The notes under the pieces were generated by a model. The model saw nothing but the letters and a program-made list of their open reading frames with translations, did no database searches and was not told where the DNA came from. The position numbers and the translations under genes were made by a program. From JAFDZW01 sp035632315 (GTDB lineage Bacteria > Bacteroidota > Ignavibacteria > Palsa-1295), in NCBI GenBank assembly GCA_035632315.1, contig DASQGZ010000001.1:1-64000 (forward strand): a stretch of 64,000 nt of DNA. Reading direction: 5' to 3'. Shown here in pieces: positions 43,495 through 53,325 of this stretch; within the stretch, counting starts at the first letter, position 1, and the number at the start of each line of letters is the position of its first letter.

Positions 43495-43550
43495 TCGGAG
43501 CGATTCCGCTCTGTCTGCTGTTTTACTGGGCTGTAACCGCAAGTATTTCA
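43495..43550 (+). repeat. 56-bp direct repeat, right copy, flanking hicBA
   Basis: Second copy of the 42894-42949 repeat, with three substitutions. It ends 32 bases before the lepA start codon, so it forms part of the lepA leader or promoter region. Confidence 0.93.
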
Positions 43551-43582
43551 GTAAGTAATCAGTCGGAAAGAAGTTAGCATAG

Positions 43583-45415
<1,833 letters not shown>

Positions 45416-45424
45416 CAATAACCG

Positions 45425-45528
45425 ATGTCATTGCGAGCGAAGCGAAGCAATCTAAAATCTTGAATGTAAAGTCTGTGCTCAAGAGTTTAGATTGCTTCGT
45501 CGGGCTGAAGCCCTCCTCGCAATGACAT
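45425..45528. repeat. Interspersed palindromic repeat, copy E (best preserved)
   Basis: ATGTCATTGCGAG (45425-45437) pairs perfectly with CTCGCAATGACAT (45516-45528), and GAAGCAATCTAAA (45444-45456) with TTTAGATTGCTTC (45486-45498). The loop is about 30 bases. It fills most of the lepA-lepB gap and is transcribed with the operon, so it could act as an mRNA stem. Confidence 0.92.
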
Positions 45529-45554
45529 CTTGAAAAAGTATAAAAGATAACAGA

Positions 45555-46466
45555 ATGGCATTAGCACCAAGAAAAGTAAAAAAGAAAGAAAGTTTCTGGC
45601 GGTCGTTGATCTATGCAGGGCTGATCGCGCTTGTGATCCGGTCGTTCGTCGTGCAGGCGTTTCGCATTCCGACGGGTTCGATGAAGAATACGCTGCTCGT
45701 CGGTGATTATCTCTTTGTTAATGAACTGGCGTATGGATTTCACACGCCGAAATATTTTCCATTTACGAATTTCGAAATCCCGCATTTCGGATTCGATTAT
45801 CGCAAAGTGCATCGCGGTGACGTCGTTGTGTTCGAATTTCCCGGCGACCGCGATCTGGTGATCCCGAAAGAGAAAAATATCAACTACATCAAGCGCTGCA
45901 TCGGCGAACCGGGCGATACGATCGAAGTCCGCAATAAACAAGTGTTCGTCAACGGCAAAGAATTTACGAATACGCCGGGAATGCGGTATAATTTTCCGCC
46001 GTTGCCGCTCGGCCATCCCGAAGAAGGAATTTTTCCGCGCGGCAACACGAACTGGAATCATGATAACTACGGACCTGTCCGTGTGCCGAAGAAAGGCGAT
46101 GTGATCGCGCTCGATTCGAAAAATATCGACGCATGGAGCGTGATCATCGAACGCGAAGGGCATAAAGTTTATTGCGCGAACGACGGCTCGATCACGATCG
46201 ACGGTACTCCTGCGACGCACTATACCATCCAACGTGATTATTTGTGGATGATGGGCGATAACCGCGACGACTCGGCAGATTCTCGCTACTGGGGATTTGC
46301 GCCTGTCGATAATGTTGTCGGTAATGCGCTCTTTATTTATTGGTCGTGGTATAATCCTCCGAATATGGAGGGAAAAGATCCGCGTATGGAAGCCGACGGT
46401 TACGATCCCGAAGAGCCGCAGACATTTCATATTCGCTGGAGCAGGTTATTCCATGGTGCGGAGTAA
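45555..46466 (+). CDS. lepB: Signal peptidase I, first of two tandem copies
   Basis: 303 residues. An N-terminal membrane helix (SLIYAGLIALVIRSFVVQAF) precedes Box B with nucleophile Ser42 (IPTGSMKNTLLVGDY). The general base Lys113 is in YIKRCIGEPGD, and Box E is MMGDNRDDSADSRYWGF. It removes signal peptides from exported proteins at the outer face of the inner membrane, which this organism needs for its many sorted proteins. Very similar in length and layout to the next gene. It ends 72 bases before the second copy. Confidence 0.97.
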   Translation: MALAPRKVKKKESFWRSLIYAGLIALVIRSFVVQAFRIPTGSMKNTLLVGDYLFVNELAYGFHTPKYFPFTNFEIPHFGFDYRKVHRGDVVVFEFPGDRDLVIPKEKNINYIKRCIGEPGDTIEVRNKQVFVNGKEFTNTPGMRYNFPPLPLGHPEEGIFPRGNTNWNHDNYGPVRVPKKGDVIALDSKNIDAWSVIIEREGHKVYCANDGSITIDGTPATHYTIQRDYLWMMGDNRDDSADSRYWGFAPVDNVVGNALFIYWSWYNPPNMEGKDPRMEADGYDPEEPQTFHIRWSRLFHGAE

Positions 46467-46538
46467 GATTGTTGCCTGAAACAAATGTGAATGGCGTGCG
46501 AACACTGTGTCTGTATGATATCATCTAACATATACAGT

Positions 46539-47450
46539 ATGAAGCAACCGAAAAAACAAGGTAAGAAAAAAGAGAGCCTGACGCGTTCGTTACTTGTGAC
46601 GCTCTTTATGGCGATCGCGATCCGTTCGTTCGCGGTGCAGGGATTTCATGTTCCTTCCGGTTCGATGAAGAACACACTGCTTATCGGCGATTACATTTTT
46701 GTCAACGAACTTGCATACGGACTTCATTCTCCGAAATATCTCCCATTAACGAATGTGCCGATCCCGCATTTTGGATTTGATTACCGTGACGTTCATCGCG
46801 GCGATATTGTCGTTTTCGAATATCCCGGTGACCGCGATCTCGTCGTGCCGGCAGAAAAAAATAAAGACTATGTGAAACGCTGCATCGCTGTTGCGGGCGA
46901 TACCGTCGAAGTGCGTGCAAAGCAGGTCTATGTTAATGGCTCGCCCTTTCAAAATCCAGCCGAGCTTCGCTATAATTTTCCGACGATGCCGAAGATTCAT
47001 CCTGACGATCGCTTGTTTCCACGAAACAATCCTGGTTGGAACCTCGATTGGTATGGCCCCATTCGTATTCCGAAAAAAGGGGACGTGATCGCGCTTGATT
47101 CGAAAAATATTGATTCGTGGAGTGTATTCATCGAGCGTGAAGGACATTCGGTAGAATGTAACGTAGACGGCACGGTACTCATAGATAATATTCCGTCAAA
47201 GAGTTACACAGTTCGTCGCGATTATCTTTGGATGATGGGCGACAACCGCGATAACTCGGAAGACTCGCGCACATGGGGTTTTTGTCCGAGAGAAAATGTG
47301 GTCGGCAGTCCGATGGTCGTGTATTGGTCATGGTATAATCCGCCGAGTCTTGCTGGGCATGATCCCCGTTATGAATTTGACGATTACGATCCCGAAGAAT
47401 CACAGTCGTTCCATATCAGATGGGGCCGGCTCTTTAACATTCCTCAATAA
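46539..47450 (+). CDS. lepB: Signal peptidase I, second tandem copy
   Basis: 303 residues from the ATG at 46539. Ser42 (VPSGSMKNTLLIGDY) and Lys113 (YVKRCIAVAGD) are at the same positions as in copy one, and Box E is MMGDNRDNSEDSRTWGF. The two proteins align end to end without gaps in the regions I compared, including the C-terminal FHIRWGRLF, so they arose by tandem duplication. Differences cluster in the substrate-facing loops (for example IGEPGDTIEV versus IAVAGDTVEV). Its stop overlaps the next start (TAATG). Confidence 0.96.
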   Translation: MKQPKKQGKKKESLTRSLLVTLFMAIAIRSFAVQGFHVPSGSMKNTLLIGDYIFVNELAYGLHSPKYLPLTNVPIPHFGFDYRDVHRGDIVVFEYPGDRDLVVPAEKNKDYVKRCIAVAGDTVEVRAKQVYVNGSPFQNPAELRYNFPTMPKIHPDDRLFPRNNPGWNLDWYGPIRIPKKGDVIALDSKNIDSWSVFIEREGHSVECNVDGTVLIDNIPSKSYTVRRDYLWMMGDNRDNSEDSRTWGFCPRENVVGSPMVVYWSWYNPPSLAGHDPRYEFDDYDPEESQSFHIRWGRLFNIPQ

Positions 47451-48589
47451 TGAATGACAGGCTTTCGCTATATCTTCACATTCCGTTCTGCGAGCGAAAG
47501 TGCGTGTATTGTGATTTCTATTCTATAGAAGATAGGTCGGCTCAATCACGATTCGTCGATGCGATCTGCAAAGAGATCGAATTAAAAGTTAATACATATC
47601 CTCGGCTTCGCGGTGCGTCCGTTCGCACGATATTTTTTGGTGGCGGTACACCGTCGCTACTTAAGCCGAACGAACTCGCCCAAATCATCACGACGATAAA
47701 AAATAATTTTGATCTCCTTCCTTCGATAGAATTCACGCTCGAATGTAATCCCGGCACGATCACCGAACATAATCTTGCGGCATATCGCACGCTCGGTGCG
47801 AATCGTCTGAGTTTCGGCGTACAGTCATTTCATCAGGACGAACTCGACTGGCTTTCGCGAATTCATAGCGCCGACGATGCGCGTCGTGCCGTGCGGGCAA
47901 CACGCGCAGTAGGCTTTGATAATGTAAGCATCGACCTAATGTTTGCACTGCCCGGGCAGAACAAAGAAAAGCTCGAGTATTCGCTCGATGAAGCGCTCGC
48001 ACTTGAAACGAATCATCTGAGCGTCTATAACCTGACGGTTGAAGAAGGCACACCACTCAACCGAATGGTGAAACTGCATCAAGTGACCGAGATGGATGTT
48101 GACCAGGCTTCGGAATTGTATGAGTTAGTTCAAGAAAAATTATCAACGAACGGATTTACTCAGTATGAAATATCGAATTATGCACTGAGCGATGATCTTC
48201 GCTGTAAGCATAATCTGGCATATTGGGATGGCTACGATGAATACGTTTCGTTTGGTCCGTCGGCGCACGAATTTTTTGGCGGCGAACGATCATGGAATCT
48301 CTCGTCTCTTGATCGGTACCTTGAACGGATCGATGCGAGCCTTCTTCCCCGCAATAATTCAGAGCATCCATCAATAAAAGAACGACGAACGGAAATTTTA
48401 TTTTGCGGCTTACGCTCGACCGGCATCGATCTTAGAAAATTTTCCGAAACCTTTAACGAAAATATCGTAAGTCATTCCGCCATTGCCGGTCTTGTTTCCG
48501 AAGGTTTGATCGAATTCGACCATGAAACGCTCAAACTTACTTTAAAGGGGTATCGCTACTGCGATGCTGTTGTCGTGCGGTTGATGTAA
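47450..48589 (+). CDS. hemW: Heme chaperone HemW (radical SAM)
   Basis: 379 residues. The radical SAM cluster ligands are in CERKCVYCDF (CxxxCxxC), followed by the SAM-binding FGGGTPS. The HemW-specific HNxxYW motif is present as HNLAYWDGYDEY, which separates it from the true oxidase HemN. The C-terminal winged-helix-like domain ends GYRYCDAVVV. It binds heme and passes it to respiratory proteins. The ATG at 47450 overlaps the previous stop. Confidence 0.93.
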   Translation: MNDRLSLYLHIPFCERKCVYCDFYSIEDRSAQSRFVDAICKEIELKVNTYPRLRGASVRTIFFGGGTPSLLKPNELAQIITTIKNNFDLLPSIEFTLECNPGTITEHNLAAYRTLGANRLSFGVQSFHQDELDWLSRIHSADDARRAVRATRAVGFDNVSIDLMFALPGQNKEKLEYSLDEALALETNHLSVYNLTVEEGTPLNRMVKLHQVTEMDVDQASELYELVQEKLSTNGFTQYEISNYALSDDLRCKHNLAYWDGYDEYVSFGPSAHEFFGGERSWNLSSLDRYLERIDASLLPRNNSEHPSIKERRTEILFCGLRSTGIDLRKFSETFNENIVSHSAIAGLVSEGLIEFDHETLKLTLKGYRYCDAVVVRLM

Positions 48590-48646
48590 GCTACAACTAA
48601 CCCCTCCTCTTTCTCGTTATATCATAGGTAATAATCAATTATAGAT

Positions 48647-48970
48647 ATGAATCCTGATCTGATGGGTGCGCTCGGCAAAATGCGCGAGATGCAAGAACAA
48701 ATGGAAAAAGCACAAGCCGAACTCGGAGCGATCACTGCGACCGCTGAAGCCGGAGGCGGGATGGTAAAAGTTACGGCGAATGGACGACAGGAGATCGTTT
48801 CTATCAAATTCGAAAAGGAAGTTATTAATCCTGCCGAGCAGGAAATGCTCGAAGATCTTGTCGTTGCTGCTTCGAATCGCGCGCTTGCAAAAGCGAAGGA
48901 GCTTTCCGAATCTACAATGAATGCGGTCGCAAAGAAATTTATGCCGAACATTCCGGGATTGACGATCTAA
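48647..48970 (+). CDS. ybaB: YbaB/EbfC family nucleoid-associated protein
   Basis: 107 residues with the YbaB fold: an N-terminal helix (GALGKMREMQEQMEKAQAEL), the central strands with GGGMVKVTANGRQEIVSIKF and EVINPAEQEMLEDLVVAASN, and the C-terminal helix. It binds DNA as a dimer. recR follows after 24 bases, the standard ybaB-recR pairing. Confidence 0.95.
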   Translation: MNPDLMGALGKMREMQEQMEKAQAELGAITATAEAGGGMVKVTANGRQEIVSIKFEKEVINPAEQEMLEDLVVAASNRALAKAKELSESTMNAVAKKFMPNIPGLTI

Positions 48971-48994
48971 TTACTCTCCGACACCCGAACCCCG

Positions 48995-49597
48995 ATGCTT
49001 TACACTTCACCTGCACTAGAGACGCTCATCGAACGACTTTCATCGCTGCCGACAATCGGGCGCAAGACAGCGCAACGGCTTGCACTTTTTTTGCTAAAGC
49101 AGCCGGATGATGAAGTACGCTCGCTCGCTGAAGCGGTCTATCATCTGAAAGAACGCGTTCGTGCATGTTCGATCTGCTCGAATATTACGGAAGAGGATCC
49201 GTGCCCGATCTGTCGCGATACGCGTCGCGATCAAAGTATCATTTGTGTGGTTGAAGAACCGAACGATGTGCTTGTCATTGAGCGCACGAACGAGTTCAAA
49301 GGCTTGTATCATGTTCTCGGAGGTTCGCTTTCGCCTCTTGACGGTATTGGTCCAGAAGAATTGAAAATTCGAGAACTGTTGCAGCGCCTCTCTCCAGAAA
49401 AAGGAGTAAAAGAGATCATCCTCGCACTCGATCCGAACATTGAAGGCGAAGCGACGACACTCTATCTTGCAAAATTATTGCACGGCATCGTTGGGTCGGT
49501 CACACGCATTGCGCGCGGCATCCCGATCGGCAGCGATCTTGAATTTGTCGATGATGCAACAATTGCAAAAGCGCTCGAAGGAAGATTAGCCGTTTGA
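48995..49597 (+). CDS. recR: Recombination mediator RecR
   Basis: 200 residues. A helix-hairpin-helix (LSSLPTIGRKTAQRLALFLL), a Cys4 zinc finger (Cys58, Cys61, Cys70, Cys73), a Toprim domain (SIICVVEEPNDVLVIERTN, YHVLGGSLSPLDGIGPE) and the Walker-like C-terminus. It loads RecA on gaps with RecO. Full length. Confidence 0.97.
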   Translation: MLYTSPALETLIERLSSLPTIGRKTAQRLALFLLKQPDDEVRSLAEAVYHLKERVRACSICSNITEEDPCPICRDTRRDQSIICVVEEPNDVLVIERTNEFKGLYHVLGGSLSPLDGIGPEELKIRELLQRLSPEKGVKEIILALDPNIEGEATTLYLAKLLHGIVGSVTRIARGIPIGSDLEFVDDATIAKALEGRLAV

Positions 49598-49638
49598 TTT
49601 TTACTAACCACTAATCACCAACCACTAACAATTGCCCG

Positions 49639-50370
49639 ATGTGGTATCAGGACTGGTTCGCCGATGAGCATTACCTTGCTTTGTACAGGCATCGCAACGA
49701 TGCCGAAGCGGCAATGCTTCTTGATCTGGTCGAGCGAACCGTTCAGCCGAAAAAAGACGCTCGCATTCTCGATCTTGCTTGCGGCGCAGGCCGGCATTCG
49801 ATCGCCTTTGCTAAACGGGGGTATAAGAACATCACCGGTCTTGATCTTTCGCCGACGCTTATTGCAAAAGCAAAAAACACCGCCGAAGCCGAGCACGTCG
49901 CGATCAATTTCATCGAGGGCGATATGCGATCGTTGAGCGGAACGTACGATCTTATTCTAAATCTCTTCACAAGTTTTGGATATTTCGAATCGGATACGGA
50001 TAACGATACGGTCATTGTTCGTATAGGTAGTTCGTTAGTCAATAGTGGATATTTTGTGCTCGATTTTTTCAATGCCGCATACATTAAGAAGACCCTCAAG
50101 CCTCATTCGACGAAAGACATTTTGACCGGTGAACGTATTGATGAGTTTCGTGAGCTTGCAGGCAATCGCGTTAACAAAAAAATAATCATTACGACATTCG
50201 ATTGTACGAAAGAATATCACGAGTCCGTTCGCCTCTATACACGCGATGATCTTACGGCAATGATCGAACGGGAGGGGATGCAAATATCCGTTATATGCGG
50301 CTCGTACGCCGGGGGCCCGTTCGATGAGGAACGTTCTGAGCGCTGTATCATTTTTGCTGTGAAGAAATAA
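49639..50370 (+). CDS. Class I SAM-dependent methyltransferase
   Basis: 243 residues. Motif I ILDLACGAGRHSIAFAKRG binds SAM, followed by ITGLDLSPTLIAKAK, EGDMRSLSGTYDLILNLFTS and a C-terminal sheet (MQISVICGSYAGGPFDEERS). The N-terminus WYQDWFADEHYLALYRHRN is typical of a family of small cytosolic methyltransferases whose substrate is unknown. Its stop overlaps the following ATG (TAATG), the first in a chain of overlaps. Confidence 0.88.
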   Translation: MWYQDWFADEHYLALYRHRNDAEAAMLLDLVERTVQPKKDARILDLACGAGRHSIAFAKRGYKNITGLDLSPTLIAKAKNTAEAEHVAINFIEGDMRSLSGTYDLILNLFTSFGYFESDTDNDTVIVRIGSSLVNSGYFVLDFFNAAYIKKTLKPHSTKDILTGERIDEFRELAGNRVNKKIIITTFDCTKEYHESVRLYTRDDLTAMIEREGMQISVICGSYAGGPFDEERSERCIIFAVKK

Positions 50371-50993
50371 TGCGCAATGTGATCTTCATAGCCCTGCTTT
50401 GTGCGTCGCTCGCATCATGCGATCTCTTTACGACGCGCAATCCTGAGTCGCCCGATCTCGGAACCACATTCATCTGGACGCCGGCGGCGACGCCGAACAC
50501 ACTGCTCGATAATTTTACGGGCGCGCTTTCTGCGGTAGATCCGACAAATTATGCCCGATGTTTTCTTTCATCGCAAGATACCGTTGCAGGCACGGCAACA
50601 GTAACATACACATTTACTCCGCGAGCCGGACTCGACCCGGCGTCGAAGTCGCTCTTTGATTCCTGGACGATGCAATCGGAGCAAAATTTTCTGACAAAGC
50701 TTCATGCATCGCTTGTTGCTAATCCGCAGATCGCGATCACCATCTCAAATTTGACGATCGACCAATCGAACGCGTCGAATGCCGCGATCTCGGCTGACTA
50801 TCTCGCCCTTTTGCCACTGCCAACGAATTCAACACTACCTGACTCGATCAAAGGGACATTGAAATTCCAGATGATGCTCGTAACGACGCCGGAAGGCACG
50901 AAAGAGTGGCGTGTTGTAAATTGGACTGATCTCGCGTCTGCAAGCGCTGGAGTGAAAACATTCACGGATCTAAAAGTCCAGCTTTCATCGTGA
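50370..50993 (+). CDS. Hypothetical lipoprotein I of the recR-flippase run
   Basis: 207 residues. Signal peptide with lipobox SLASC (RNVIFIALLCASLASC), then an NTF2/SnoaL-like looking alpha+beta body (TPNTLLDNFTGALSAVDPTN, then strands to WRVVNWTDLASASAG). The pattern of one N-terminal helix plus a curved sheet ending in a Trp strand is shared with the next gene, so the two are probably paralogues. Function unknown. Confidence 0.72.
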   Translation: MRNVIFIALLCASLASCDLFTTRNPESPDLGTTFIWTPAATPNTLLDNFTGALSAVDPTNYARCFLSSQDTVAGTATVTYTFTPRAGLDPASKSLFDSWTMQSEQNFLTKLHASLVANPQIAITISNLTIDQSNASNAAISADYLALLPLPTNSTLPDSIKGTLKFQMMLVTTPEGTKEWRVVNWTDLASASAGVKTFTDLKVQLSS

Positions 50994-51505
50994 AGACTTC
51001 TGTTCAGATATGGTCTGTTGCTCTGTTACTGGCAGCTGCAATCTGCAGCAGTTCGTGCAATCCGTTTGCACCGGCGATTGACGATAGTTTACCACAGAAT
51101 TTATTCGGCGATGCGCATACAGTTGACGGCTTTTTTCAGGTGTTTCGGTCGGCGTATCAATTCAAAGATACGACGCTTTATGGCGCGCTCTTTGATCAGC
51201 GGTTTATTTTCAGTTACCATAATTACGATCGCGGTCTCGACTTGCAATGGGGGCGCGATGAAGAAATGCTGACGACCGGATCGCTGTTTTCTTCCGCACA
51301 AGAACTCGATCTGCTCTGGGGAAACATCATCGACTCGACCGGGACCGATACCGTCTTTGATGTCACTCGCGCATTCTCGCTCGACGTCAAGCTGAATCAG
51401 GATGATGTCCTTCATACCGACGGCAGGGCAGTGTTTCATCTGATACGGCCGACGAAATCAGACCTTTGGAAAGCGGCTTCATGGGTTGACGAATCGAATT
51501 TTTAG
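50990..51505 (+). CDS. Hypothetical lipoprotein II of the recR-flippase run
   Basis: 171 residues starting at a GTG that overlaps the previous stop (GTGA). Lipoprotein signal ending ICSSSC, then an NTF2-like body (VDGFFQVFRSAYQFKDTTLY, the sheet and the closing LWKAASWVDESNF). Similar in plan to lipoprotein I. It may help the neighbouring heparinase or flippase in polysaccharide handling; this is inference from position only. Confidence 0.7.
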   Translation: MKTSVQIWSVALLLAAAICSSSCNPFAPAIDDSLPQNLFGDAHTVDGFFQVFRSAYQFKDTTLYGALFDQRFIFSYHNYDRGLDLQWGRDEEMLTTGSLFSSAQELDLLWGNIIDSTGTDTVFDVTRAFSLDVKLNQDDVLHTDGRAVFHLIRPTKSDLWKAASWVDESNF

Positions 51506-53325
51506 TGAGCGCTCTTTCAAATATCGCGCTTGCTCTGAAAAAGCTCGGTCTTGCCGGGACAGTTAAGCTTCTTATCAAAAAAAGAAGGAAAGCCAAATAT
51601 CTTACCTCCGATCTCATTATAACTAATTCAGTCGCAACACTGAAGAAAGATATCTCTTACGCGCCTATCGAATTAACGGAAGAAGAAAAACGAACGATCA
51701 TAGACGAAGCCGATGAGATGCTTCTCGATGAGAATCTTTTTTTCTCATTTCGGTATCATCTGCAAAATATACATGATCCATGGAATTACGATCCCCTCGA
51801 AAAAAAATACTGGCCGAAACGAAAATATGAAGAGACACTGGTTCATAGCGATGACACTCCCCGCGACGTAAAGATCGTGTGGGAGATTAATCGCTTTAAA
51901 GATCTTCCGATCCTTGCGCAAGCTTCATTTATTACGAAAGAAAAAAAATATGCCGCCGAGATGGAGCGGCGAATGTTATCCTGGATTGGCGATAACCCGT
52001 ATCGAAACAGTGTGAATTGGTCGAGCCCGCTTGAAATTGCCGTCAGACTGATCGCGTGGGGTGCATCGCTACGGTTAGTTGAAGCGGCTGGCTTAGGACC
52101 GTTTGATAAAAAAGTATATTCGTCCGTTTGGCAACAAACGGTATTTCTTGCCGCAGCGCTTTCAACCGATAAGATAGTTCGCTCGAATCATCTGATCGGC
52201 GAGACTGCCGGACTCTTTATTATTTCCTCACTTTTCGATTTTCCGGAAGCAGATTCGTTTCGGGCAAGAGCAAAAGAAATTCTAATAGATTCGATCTTAA
52301 CGCAAACATTTCCCGACGGTGTCAGCAGGGAAACATCGGGCTGGTATCATACTTTCGTAACTGCATTTGCCGAACTTGCACTTCGAGCTGCACAAACAAA
52401 TTCTGATCCGTTCAGTGAAGAATTTCAGAAGCGTTTTGAAAGAATGATCGTCTATCGCAATTCGATCATTGCGACTGATGGTGCAGTTGTCAAGTACGGC
52501 GACTTCGATAATGGCAAAGCGATCGAACTCAGTACAAAGTGGCGTGACATCGTATTCGGTAAATTGCCGGTCGAGACAAAAGAACGACAAAACCTTTTTG
52601 ACGATGCAAAGCAGGTCACGGTACGCATTGATAAAAACTATTTGTTCGTTCGTGCGGGTGAATTTGGGTGGGGAGGTTCCGGGTTCTCGTCGCACGCGCA
52701 CGATGATTTTCTTGCGCCGTCGGTATATCTGAATGCGATGCCTATCCTCGTCGATCCCGGAACGTATGTGTACAACGGCAATCCCGAAGAGCGCGATAAA
52801 TACAGGTCTGCACAATATCATAATGGACTCATCATCGGTGGTTCCACCGGCGCGGAGATGAAACCAAGTTTTGGCTGGAGCACGGTACGGCCTGATGCAT
52901 CTATTGATGTGTTTGAAAAAAATGAGAAGCAGTTCTATGCTCGAGCGTCTTACGGAGAATGGAAAGGGCAGCATTCGAGACATTTTACATTGACGCACGA
53001 TTCATTTCAACTCGAAGATCATTTCGATCTGAAAAAAGAACAAATTGTTGAATGGAATTTTCATTTTCATCCGCGCTGGCGGCTCGAAGGAGTTTCGGCA
53101 ACAAAATTTTCCCTTCGTGATTTCCGCGATCATCACTACGAATTCGAACTTTCCGGCATCAGCGGTGAGTTAGAACTCTTCGACTACGATTTTTCGCCAT
53201 CATATATGGAAAAAGATCGAGCGCAAAAACTTCGCGTTCGAGCACGAATGACTTCCGGGATGGTCGTTGTTCGAATTACAAAACCAGACGATCGACCATC
53301 GACAATCGACCATCGACAACTTTGA
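51505..53325 (+). CDS. Heparinase II/III family polysaccharide lyase-like protein
   Basis: 606 residues from a GTG overlapping the previous stop (TAGTG). An (alpha/alpha) toroid (WNYDPLEKKYWPKRKYEETL, VNWSSPLEIAVRLIAWGASL, RETSGWYHTFVTAFAELALR) precedes the heparinase II/III-like beta-sandwich (DKNYLFVRAGEFGWGGSGFS, SHAHDDFLAPSVYLNAMPIL, VDPGTYVYNGNPEERDKYRS). The SHAHDD His and the Tyr-rich segments fit a lyase site. Related proteins occur in exopolysaccharide clusters of wzx/wzy type. No signal peptide is obvious. The extreme C-terminus is made of a 14-bp tandem repeat. Confidence 0.86.
   Translation: MSALSNIALALKKLGLAGTVKLLIKKRRKAKYLTSDLIITNSVATLKKDISYAPIELTEEEKRTIIDEADEMLLDENLFFSFRYHLQNIHDPWNYDPLEKKYWPKRKYEETLVHSDDTPRDVKIVWEINRFKDLPILAQASFITKEKKYAAEMERRMLSWIGDNPYRNSVNWSSPLEIAVRLIAWGASLRLVEAAGLGPFDKKVYSSVWQQTVFLAAALSTDKIVRSNHLIGETAGLFIISSLFDFPEADSFRARAKEILIDSILTQTFPDGVSRETSGWYHTFVTAFAELALRAAQTNSDPFSEEFQKRFERMIVYRNSIIATDGAVVKYGDFDNGKAIELSTKWRDIVFGKLPVETKERQNLFDDAKQVTVRIDKNYLFVRAGEFGWGGSGFSSHAHDDFLAPSVYLNAMPILVDPGTYVYNGNPEERDKYRSAQYHNGLIIGGSTGAEMKPSFGWSTVRPDASIDVFEKNEKQFYARASYGEWKGQHSRHFTLTHDSFQLEDHFDLKKEQIVEWNFHFHPRWRLEGVSATKFSLRDFRDHHYEFELSGISGELELFDYDFSPSYMEKDRAQKLRVRARMTSGMVVVRITKPDDRPSTIDHRQL
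53291..53318 (+). repeat. 14-bp perfect tandem repeat at the heparinase C-terminus
   Basis: ATCGACCATCGACA at 53291-53304 is repeated exactly at 53305-53318. It encodes the last residues of the heparinase-like protein and ends just before the flippase TTG start. Because 14 is not a multiple of three, loss or gain of a copy would change the frame and break the four-base overlap with the next gene. Confidence 0.9.

Noticed and set aside
42894..43550. CRISPR-like repeats
   Set aside because: Only two repeats, 56 bp long, separated by two genes; no spacer array and no cas gene.
45561..46430. Long open frame (289 codons) on the minus strand opposite the first signal peptidase gene
   Set aside because: It mirrors a clearly conserved gene; its translation is rich in Arg, Ile and His as expected for a codon-shadow and shows no domain.
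52297..52998. Minus-strand open frame of 233 codons inside the heparinase gene
   Set aside because: Shadow frame with biased Arg/Ile composition; the plus-strand gene is in an overlapping operon.
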